Program-made: the position numbers and the translations under genes
Notes under the pieces: generated by a model
Seen by the model: the letters and a program-made list of their open reading frames with translations, nothing else
Told to the model about the DNA's origin: nothing
The model's database searches: none
Part shown: positions 58,147-64,000 of the stretch, one piece after another
Position numbering within the stretch: position 1 is the first letter of the stretch
Layout of the letters: the number at the start of each line of letters is the position of its first letter
NCBI RefSeq assembly: GCF_004803715.2
Contig: NZ_CP039383.2
Coordinates: forward strand, 1,488,001-1,552,000
Reading direction: 5' to 3'
Source of the DNA: Luteimonas yindakuii
GTDB taxonomy: Bacteria; Pseudomonadota; Gammaproteobacteria; Xanthomonadales; Xanthomonadaceae
DNA length: 64,000 nt

Positions 58147-59973
58147 ACCTTTCAACGCATCCACGTCGAGGATCAGCGCCAGGCGACCGTCACCGATCAG
58201 GGTGGCGCCGGCGTAGCCGGGCAGGCCGCGCAGTGCGCGTGGCAGCGGCTTGATCACCACTTCCTCGCGGCCGCGGACCTCGTCCACGACCAGGCCGAAG
58301 CGGGTATCGCCGCGTTGCAGGACCACGATGGTCAGCAACGCCGTCTCCGGCGCCGGCTGCCGCAGCCAGTGGCGAAGATCGAGCAGTGGCAGCGTGTGCG
58401 AGCGACGGTCGAGTGCGGCACGGCCATCGAACCAGTTCACCGCATGGGTCGGGGCATGCAGCACTTCCTGCACGCGCGCCAGCGGCAAGGCATAGGCGTC
58501 GCCAGCGGCCTGCACCAGCAGGGTCGGCAGGATCGCCAGCGTCAGCGGTACCCGCAGCGAGAAGCGGCTGCCACGGCCGAGTTCCGAATGGATCTGGATC
58601 TGCCCGCTCAGCTCGCGGATGCGCGACTGCACCACGTCCATGCCCACGCCGCGGCCGGAGATGTCGCTGACCTCGCCGCGGGTGGAGAAGCCGGGCATGA
58701 ATACCAGGTGCAGGCATTCCTCCGGACTCAGGCGCGCCGCGGATTCGGCATCGATCAGGCCCTTTTCCCGCGCCTTGCTGCGCAGGCGTTCCGGGTCGAT
58801 GCCGGCACCGTCGTCCTGCACCTCGATGCCGACGTAATCGCCCTGCTGCTGGGCGATCAGCCGCACCCGGCCGGCGCGCGACTTGCCGGTGGCCTCGCGC
58901 AGGGCAGGGGCTTCGATGCCGTGGTCGATGGCATTGCGCACCAGGTGCACCAGCGGGTCGGCCAGCGCCTCGACGAGGTTGCGGTCGAGCTCGGTGTCGG
59001 CGCCGACCAGTTCGAGGTCCACTTCCTTGTCGAGCGCGCGGGCGACATCGCGGGCGAGCTTGGGAAAACGCGAGAACACCTTGCCGACCGGTTGCATGCG
59101 CGTATGCATGACCGCGCCCTGCAGGCGTGCGGTGGCGTTGTCGAGCGTGCTGACGGCGCGGTCGAGTTCCTCGTCGCGCAGCCGCGCACGCAGGGTCTTG
59201 AGGCGGTTGCGCGCCAGCACCAGTTCGCCGACGAGGTCGACGATCGCATCGAGGCGTCGCGTGTCCACGCGCACGGTGTGTTCGCGCTCGGCATTGGCCG
59301 ATGCATTAGCCGGTTGCGGCGCGGCGGGCCTGGGCGGCACGGCGACGGGCGCCGGCGGCGGTCGCAGGGGTGCCGGCGTGGCCACGGCGGCAGGCACAGC
59401 CGCACCGGGAGGCGCCGAGCCATGCAGCTGGTCGAGCAGCGCCTCGAACTCGTCGTCGCTGATCGGTTCGCCACTGGCAACTGCACTGCCCGCGCCCGGT
59501 GCCGCATTGCCGTGCAACTGGTCGAGCAGCGCTTCGAATTCGTCGTCGCCGATCATCTCGCCGTTGGCGGCGGGGGCGAGCCCCGACGCCGTGGCGACCG
59601 GACCCAGCGAGAAACCATTGACCACCGCGGCCGGGGCGCGCGGGACGTCGCCGCCGTTCTCGATCGCGTCGACCATCGCCTGCAGCCAGTCCAGTGACTG
59701 TTGCGCCGCATCGAAATGGCGCGGCTCCAGCGTGGCGTGGCCACTGCGCGCGGCGCCCAGGGTCTCCTCGGCGGCGTGGCAGAGTTCCACCAGCGGGGTG
59801 ACGCCGAGGAAGCCGGCGCCACCCTTCAGGGTATGGAACGCGCGGAACACCGCGTTCAACTGTTCGCGGTCGCCCGGCGTCTGCTCCAGCGCGACCAGCT
59901 GCCCGCCGAGGTCGTCGAGCAGCTCGCGTGCTTCGAGCACGAAGTCGGCGGCGATTTCCGGCGAGGCGTTCAC
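58141..59973 (-). CDS. cheA: Flagellar chemotaxis histidine kinase CheA
   Basis: A 610-residue kinase. P1 has the phosphorylated His47 in RAFHTLKGGAGF. No canonical P2 is seen; instead a Pro/Ala-rich linker carries two copies of DDEFEALLDQLHG (residues 143-155 and 173-185), probably the region that binds ParC/ParP. Dimerisation (LDAIVDLVGELV), ATPase (LVRNAIDHGIE, DDGAGID, GRGVGMDVV) and the CheW-like domain follow. The GTG at 59973 lies four bases after the cheZ stop. The stop codon is within a heptamer repeat. Confidence 0.93.
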   Translation of the reverse strand: MNASPEIAADFVLEARELLDDLGGQLVALEQTPGDREQLNAVFRAFHTLKGGAGFLGVTPLVELCHAAEETLGAARSGHATLEPRHFDAAQQSLDWLQAMVDAIENGGDVPRAPAAVVNGFSLGPVATASGLAPAANGEMIGDDEFEALLDQLHGNAAPGAGSAVASGEPISDDEFEALLDQLHGSAPPGAAVPAAVATPAPLRPPPAPVAVPPRPAAPQPANASANAEREHTVRVDTRRLDAIVDLVGELVLARNRLKTLRARLRDEELDRAVSTLDNATARLQGAVMHTRMQPVGKVFSRFPKLARDVARALDKEVDLELVGADTELDRNLVEALADPLVHLVRNAIDHGIEAPALREATGKSRAGRVRLIAQQQGDYVGIEVQDDGAGIDPERLRSKAREKGLIDAESAARLSPEECLHLVFMPGFSTRGEVSDISGRGVGMDVVQSRIRELSGQIQIHSELGRGSRFSLRVPLTLAILPTLLVQAAGDAYALPLARVQEVLHAPTHAVNWFDGRAALDRRSHTLPLLDLRHWLRQPAPETALLTIVVLQRGDTRFGLVVDEVRGREEVVIKPLPRALRGLPGYAGATLIGDGRLALILDVDALKGP

Positions 59974-59977
59974 CGCG

Positions 59978-60586
59978 TCAGAGGCCCAGGTTCGACAGCA
60001 GGTCGTCGGCGTCGCTCTGGCCGACGGTGCCGGCATCCAGCCCGCGCACGGCCGGGCCATGGCCGCGTTCGTCGCAGGCCGGCTCGTCCTTCGGCGGCAG
60101 GCCGAGCTCGCCGAAGCCCTCGTGCACGCCACGCACGATCGAGGCGACGCGGCGGATGATCTGCCCGCCCAGGTCCTGGTGGCTCTGCGCCAGCGCCATC
60201 TCGCGCAGGTTGTCGCGCAGCGCTTCCACGGTACCGGCCTGGGTCTCGTCCAGCGGGCCGTCCTTGAGGCGCGCGACCAGCGCGCGGCTGTCGTCGATCA
60301 GGTCGAGCGTGCGGTGCGTGGCCTCTTCGGTCATCGCCACCACATGGTCGAGGCGCGCGCAGGCATCGTCGAGGTTGCCGCCGGACGGCGCCGGGGGCAG
60401 GGCATCGAGCGCCTGTTCGAGTTCGCGCGCGAGGCGGCCGAGGCCGTTGACCAGCGTATGCGTGCGCGATGCGGCGATCGCATCCACGTGCTGGCGCCAG
60501 GCGTCCTCGTCGCCGCGTTCGAGCGCGTCGAGTGCGTCCTGCAGCAGGCGTGCAACCGGGATGTCGTCGACCACCGGCGTGTTCAA
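59978..60586 (-). CDS. cheZ: CheY-phosphatase CheZ
   Basis: A 202-residue helical protein that removes the phosphate from CheY. The active-site helix has [10 protein letters not shown], with the catalytic Gln, and the C-terminus [12 protein letters not shown] is the CheY-binding tail. It starts at TTG, overlapping the cheY stop (TTGA). Confidence 0.93.
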   Translation of the reverse strand: MNTPVVDDIPVARLLQDALDALERGDEDAWRQHVDAIAASRTHTLVNGLGRLARELEQALDALPPAPSGGNLDDACARLDHVVAMTEEATHRTLDLIDDSRALVARLKDGPLDETQAGTVEALRDNLREMALAQSHQDLGGQIIRRVASIVRGVHEGFGELGLPPKDEPACDERGHGPAVRGLDAGTVGQSDADDLLSNLGL

Positions 60587-60975
60587 GCACCGCCCCCGAG
60601 GCGTTCGAAGACCTTGTTGAGCTTCTCCTCGAGGGTCTGCGCGGTGAACGGCTTGATGATGTAGCCGTTCACCCCGTTCTGTGCCGCCTCGATGATCTGC
60701 TCGCGTTTGGCTTCCGCGGTCACCATCAGCACCGGCAGGGCGCGCAGCGCGGCGTCGGCGCGGATCGCGCGCAGCAGTTCGATGCCGGTCATGCCGGGCA
60801 TGTTCCAGTCGGTGATCACCAGCTCGACCGCGTCCTGGCGCAACACCGCCAGCGCGCTGTGGCCGTCCTCGGCCTCGACGGTGTTGTTGAAGCCGAGGTC
60901 GGTCAGCAGGTTCTTGATGATCCGGCGCATCGTCGAGAAATCGTCGACGATCAGGACGCGCATGTTCTTGTTCAA
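60583..60975 (-). CDS. cheY: Chemotaxis response regulator CheY
   Basis: A 130-residue receiver that binds the flagellar switch. Asp11/Asp12, phosphorylated Asp56 (VITDWNMPG), Thr86 and Lys108 (IIKPF) are present. The start is TTG at 60975, supported by GGAG eight bases upstream; the ATG at 60963 lacks a site. It lies 28 bp after fliA. Confidence 0.93.
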   Translation of the reverse strand: MNKNMRVLIVDDFSTMRRIIKNLLTDLGFNNTVEAEDGHSALAVLRQDAVELVITDWNMPGMTGIELLRAIRADAALRALPVLMVTAEAKREQIIEAAQNGVNGYIIKPFTAQTLEEKLNKVFERLGGGA

Positions 60976-61003
60976 AAGTGGGGCTCCAGTAAAACCGTAG
61001 GCA

Positions 61004-61756
61004 TCAGTCGTCGTCGCCGATGCCGGTGTCCGCGAGTTCGAACGCGGTCAGGCGCCCGCGCAGCCGCACCACCGCCTGGCCATGGATCTGGCACACGCGT
61101 GATTCGCTGACGCCGAGCACCGCGCCGATCTCCTTGAGGTTGAGTTCCTGCTGGTAGTACAGCGACAGCACCAGCTGCTCGCGTTCCGGCAGCAGGCCGA
61201 TCGCGGCGGCGAGTTCGCGGCCGAACTCGCCGCGCACCAGCGCGTCCTGCGGGGTCGGGCCGCCGCGCCGCGCGGGCTCGACCTCGCCATGGTCCTCGAC
61301 ATGCGAATCCAGGCTCAGCACCTGGCCGCGCGCGGCGTCCTCCAGCAGGCGCATGTAGTCGGCCAGCGGCAGCCCGAGTTTGTCGGCGACTTCCTGTGCG
61401 GCCGCGGCGCGGCCACTGGCCTGCTCGATCGCGCGGATCGCTGCAGCGGCTTCGCGTGCGCGGCGGTGCACGGAACGCGGCACCCAGTCGCCGCGGCGGA
61501 TCTCGTCGATCATCGAACCGCGGATGCGGATCGAGGCATAGGTCTCGAACGACGCGCCCTGTTCGGCGTCATAGCTGCGCGAGGCCTCGAGCAGGCCGAT
61601 CATGCCGGCCTGGACGAGGTCGTCGATCTCCACGCTGGCCGGCAGCCGCGCCGCCAGGTGATGGGCGATACGGCGCACCAGTTCGGCGTGCTGGACGATG
61701 GGATCGGGCGCGTTGCTGCGCTGGATGTCCTGGTAGTGGCGGGCGGCCATGCTCAT
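61004..61756 (-). CDS. fliA: RNA polymerase sigma-28 factor FliA
   Basis: A 250-residue flagellar sigma factor. Region 2 has [17 protein letters not shown] and [21 protein letters not shown] (split here as [12 protein letters not shown] and RRGDWVPRS). Region 4 has [21 protein letters not shown] for -35 recognition. The start ATG overlaps the fleN stop. It recognises the promoters found across this block. Confidence 0.95.
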   Translation of the reverse strand: MSMAARHYQDIQRSNAPDPIVQHAELVRRIAHHLAARLPASVEIDDLVQAGMIGLLEASRSYDAEQGASFETYASIRIRGSMIDEIRRGDWVPRSVHRRAREAAAAIRAIEQASGRAAAAQEVADKLGLPLADYMRLLEDAARGQVLSLDSHVEDHGEVEPARRGGPTPQDALVRGEFGRELAAAIGLLPEREQLVLSLYYQQELNLKEIGAVLGVSESRVCQIHGQAVVRLRGRLTAFELADTGIGDDD

Positions 61757-62622
61757 GCCGGCACTCCCTGGCGCAGCATCCGCTCGACGAAGAACTCGAC
61801 ATGGCCGCGCGGCGCGGTCGGCGCCTGCCAGCGGGCGGTGCGGCGGGCGATCTCGGTCAGCGCACGCGCCGACGGGCTCGCCGGATAGGCGCGCACCACG
61901 GCCTGCTGGCGCTGCACCGACATCCGCAGCCACTCGCACTGCGGCACCGCGCCGAGATAGTTCAGCGACACGTCACCGATGAAGCGCTCGCACACGCGCG
62001 ACAGTTTCTCGTACAGGCCGCGGCCTTCCTGCGGGCTGCGCACCATGTTGGCGACCACCTGTACCTGGCCGACGCCACGCTCGCGCGCGAGCACCTTGAT
62101 CAGCGCATAGGCGTCGGTGATCGAGGCCGGCTCGTCGCAGACCACGACCAGCGTGTCCTGCGCGGCCTGGCAGAAGGTGAGCACCGAATCGGTGATCCCG
62201 GCAGCGGTATCGACCACCAGCATGTCGAGGTCGCGCTGCAGATCGTTGAAGACGTTGACCAGGCCTGCGTGTTCGGCGGGACGGAGTTCGGCCATGTGCC
62301 GGCGGCCGGAGGCGGCGGGGACGATCATCACCCCCGACGGGCCTTCCAGGATCACCTCGTCGAGGCTGCAGCGCCCGGCGACGAGGTCGGCCAGCGTGTG
62401 GCGCGGCGAGAGCCCCAGCAGCACGTCGACATTGGCCAGGCCGAGGTCGGCATCCAGCAGCAGCGTGCGCTTGCCGAGCTCCGATAGCGCGATCGCCAGG
62501 TTCGCCGACACGTTGGTCTTGCCCACGCCGCCCTTGCCACCGGTGACGGCGAGGGTGCGCACGGGCTGGAGTGCGGGCGGGACGGCGACGGACATCGGCG
62601 GCAGGGTCTCAGGCGACAGCAT
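61753..62622 (-). CDS. fleN: Flagellar number regulator FleN (FlhG)
   Basis: A 289-residue MinD/ParA-type ATPase that limits flagellar number and position. The deviant Walker A KGGVGKTN is at residues 30-37, with LLLDADLGLANVDVLLG and DTAAGI following. The ATG at 62622 has GGAG at a suitable distance and overlaps flhF by 14 bp; a later ATG at 62595 has no ribosome-binding site. It is followed by fliA. Confidence 0.94.
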   Translation of the reverse strand: MLSPETLPPMSVAVPPALQPVRTLAVTGGKGGVGKTNVSANLAIALSELGKRTLLLDADLGLANVDVLLGLSPRHTLADLVAGRCSLDEVILEGPSGVMIVPAASGRRHMAELRPAEHAGLVNVFNDLQRDLDMLVVDTAAGITDSVLTFCQAAQDTLVVVCDEPASITDAYALIKVLARERGVGQVQVVANMVRSPQEGRGLYEKLSRVCERFIGDVSLNYLGAVPQCEWLRMSVQRQQAVVRAYPASPSARALTEIARRTARWQAPTAPRGHVEFFVERMLRQGVPA

Positions 62623-64000
62623 GGGTGTGCTCCGGGGCGGAATGCTCGGATGCCATGGGCTTATCGGCATCGCGGCGGAGATCTTCAAGGCGAAGCACCA
62701 GATGGGCGGCATTGGCCCGGCTCAGGTCTTCCGGGATGCGCTGGCCGTCGGTGGTCCAGGTCAGCGGCAGCTGGTGGTCGACCACCACCGACAGCGCGCT
62801 GCCGAGGCGGCTGGTCTCGTCGAGCTTGGTCAGCACCACGCCCTGCGGGCGCGCGTGCTCGAAGCGGCGCACCACTTCGTCGAGGTCGGCGAAGTGGGTG
62901 TTGGCCGGCAACACCAGCAACGTGCGGACCTGGCGCGCGGCGCGCAGCCAGTTGAGCTGGCCGGCCAGTGCGCGGTCGCGCTGGCTCAGGCCCGCGGTGT
63001 CCACCAGCACCAGCCGGTAGTCCTGCAGTTTCTGCAGCAGCTGCAGCAGGCTGGCCTCGCTGTCGGCCTCGTGCACGGCGATGCCGAGCTGGCGGCCGTA
63101 GCTGTGCAGCTGTTCGCGGCCACCGATGCGCGCGGTGTCGGTGGTCACCAGCGCGACGTCGCGCGGCTGGTACTGGGCGGCGTACAGCGCGGCCAGCTTG
63201 GCGATCGTGGTGGTCTTGCCGGCGCCGGTGGGACCGACCAGGGCGATCACCCCGGCCTCGTGCAGCGGATCGACCGGGCAGATCGGCAGCTTGCGCGAGA
63301 TCAGGCCCAGCATCAGCCCGCGGGCGCGGTGTTCAGGGGTGTCGGCGGGGATCTGCAGCACCACGTCGCGGGTGATGCCGGCATCGAAGCCGTAGTCCTC
63401 CAGCAGGTCCATCATCTGTGCGCGCACCGGCGAGCCGCGCAGGCGTTCGTCGGTGAGGCGGGCCATCTCGCGCTCGATCATGGTGCGCATCTGCGCCAGT
63501 TCGTCGCGCATGCGCGCCAGTTCGCCGTCGCTGGCGGGCGCCGGCGGCGTCGGGACTGCGGCGAGCACCGGCGCCGGCGGCTCGGGTGCAGGGGCTGGGC
63601 GGTCGTCGACCGGGGCCACCGGCGGACGCGTGCGCGCCAGCAGTTCGGCGAAGGCGGGGCCGTCGAATTCGTCGCCTGCGTCGCGGGCCCTGGCGGCTGA
63701 CGTGGGTTCGGCGACCGCAGCTGCGGCCCGGCGCGGCGTGGCACGCGGTGTGGCCGGTGCCGCCATGGCGGCGACCGCTGGCGCTGGCGCCACCGGCGCG
63801 GGGGTGGAGGTGCCCGTGACCGGCGCGGTCGTCGTGGCGGGCGCGAGTTCACGCAACCAGCGTTCTGCCGGCGCGAGCGGCCGTTCCGGCGCGACCACCG
63901 CAGGTGCCGGTGCTTCGGCCGGCGGGCGCGGCTGCGCCTCGAGGGCGCGCTGCAGGCAGGCTTCGTCGTAGTTGCTGGCCGCCACGATCTCCACGCCCTC
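62609..64000 (-). CDS. flhF: Flagellar GTPase FlhF (5' partial)
   Basis: At least 464 residues of an SRP-type GTPase that sets the pole for flagellum assembly; the start lies beyond the window. A long Ala/Pro-rich region precedes the N and G domains. The P-loop is VGPTGAGKTTTIAKL, then TTDTARIGG, DTAGLSQRD and LTKLDETSR. A FliA-like promoter for fleN lies within its 3' end. Confidence 0.95.
   Translation of the reverse strand, partial: EGVEIVAASNYDEACLQRALEAQPRPPAEAPAPAVVAPERPLAPAERWLRELAPATTTAPVTGTSTPAPVAPAPAVAAMAAPATPRATPRRAAAAVAEPTSAARARDAGDEFDGPAFAELLARTRPPVAPVDDRPAPAPEPPAPVLAAVPTPPAPASDGELARMRDELAQMRTMIEREMARLTDERLRGSPVRAQMMDLLEDYGFDAGITRDVVLQIPADTPEHRARGLMLGLISRKLPICPVDPLHEAGVIALVGPTGAGKTTTIAKLAALYAAQYQPRDVALVTTDTARIGGREQLHSYGRQLGIAVHEADSEASLLQLLQKLQDYRLVLVDTAGLSQRDRALAGQLNWLRAARQVRTLLVLPANTHFADLDEVVRRFEHARPQGVVLTKLDETSRLGSALSVVVDHQLPLTWTTDGQRIPEDLSRANAAHLVLRLEDLRRDADKPMASEHSAPEHTHAVA
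62661..62687 (-). promoter_or_regulatory. FliA (sigma-28)-like promoter of fleN-fliA inside flhF
   Basis: Minus strand: TGAAGATC, exactly 11 bp, GCCGATAA. The -10 is a perfect match. It lies 38 bp before the fleN ATG, inside the flhF coding sequence, and could form a positive loop for fliA. Confidence 0.5.

Overview
The window looks like chromosome of a GC-rich (roughly 70%) gammaproteobacterium of the Xanthomonadales/Lysobacteraceae (Lysobacter, Luteimonas or Xanthomonas type). The evidence is the 41-residue cysteine-poor L36 protein, the gene orders rpsA-ihfB-lapB and ndk-rlmN-pilW-rodZ-yfgM-bamB-der, and a xanthomonad-style flagellar/chemotaxis block carrying flhF-fleN-fliA-cheYZA-motCD-parC-parP. 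I see no tRNA, rRNA, insertion sequence, prophage or CRISPR. The content is core genome, with accessory interest in the intergenic repeats and in the regulation of the chemotaxis block.

Positions 1-14 kb hold the end of a proline-rich protein, two small c-type cytochromes, a tripartite RND pump operon (one fusion protein, two permeases), a TraB-like protein, the agmatine-to-putrescine pair aguA/aguB, a small BamE-like secreted protein and L36. Positions 14-22.4 kb hold cmk-rpsA-ihfB-lapB followed by surface-polysaccharide genes (a WecA/MraY-family transferase, a membrane nucleotide-sugar dehydratase, galU), closed by a strong bidirectional terminator. Positions 22.4-26.8 kb are a beta-oxidation operon (psrA-like repressor, multifunctional FadB-like protein, thiolase) with a perfect PsrA-type operator before the repressor.

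Positions 27-42.6 kb are housekeeping genes on the plus strand: ndk, rlmN, pilW, rodZ, yfgM, bamB, der, moeA, moeB, a DUF2272 protein, folD, guaB, a small membrane protein, guaA and a cupin (a DUF1244 gene points the other way). Between 42.6 and 43.4 kb lies a gene-free stretch packed with palindromic repeats; tadA, a DUF2721 gene and orn follow.

Positions 45.1-64 kb are one continuous minus-strand motility block. Read in the direction of transcription it is flhF-fleN-fliA-cheY-cheZ-cheA, motC-motD-parC-parP, then STAS-cheY-cheA-YcgR-like, cheW, a small secreted protein, an MCP, and cheR-cheD-cheB. Reading upstream of each transcription unit I find six sites that fit the FliA (sigma-28) layout of two 8-bp boxes separated by exactly 11 bp. 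This suggests that FliA, encoded here, drives most of the block, including its own fleN-fliA unit from a site inside flhF.

The less expected signals are: two copies of a structured intergenic element whose 48-bp core is conserved while the flanking stems differ in sequence but still pair; head-to-head arrays of a 7-bp repeat at two sites 34 kb apart, each between co-directional genes; a duplicated 18-residue motif in the flagellar CheA that may be its array-localisation module; a promoter followed at once by a terminator in the ndk leader; and an 88-residue membrane protein overlapping guaA.
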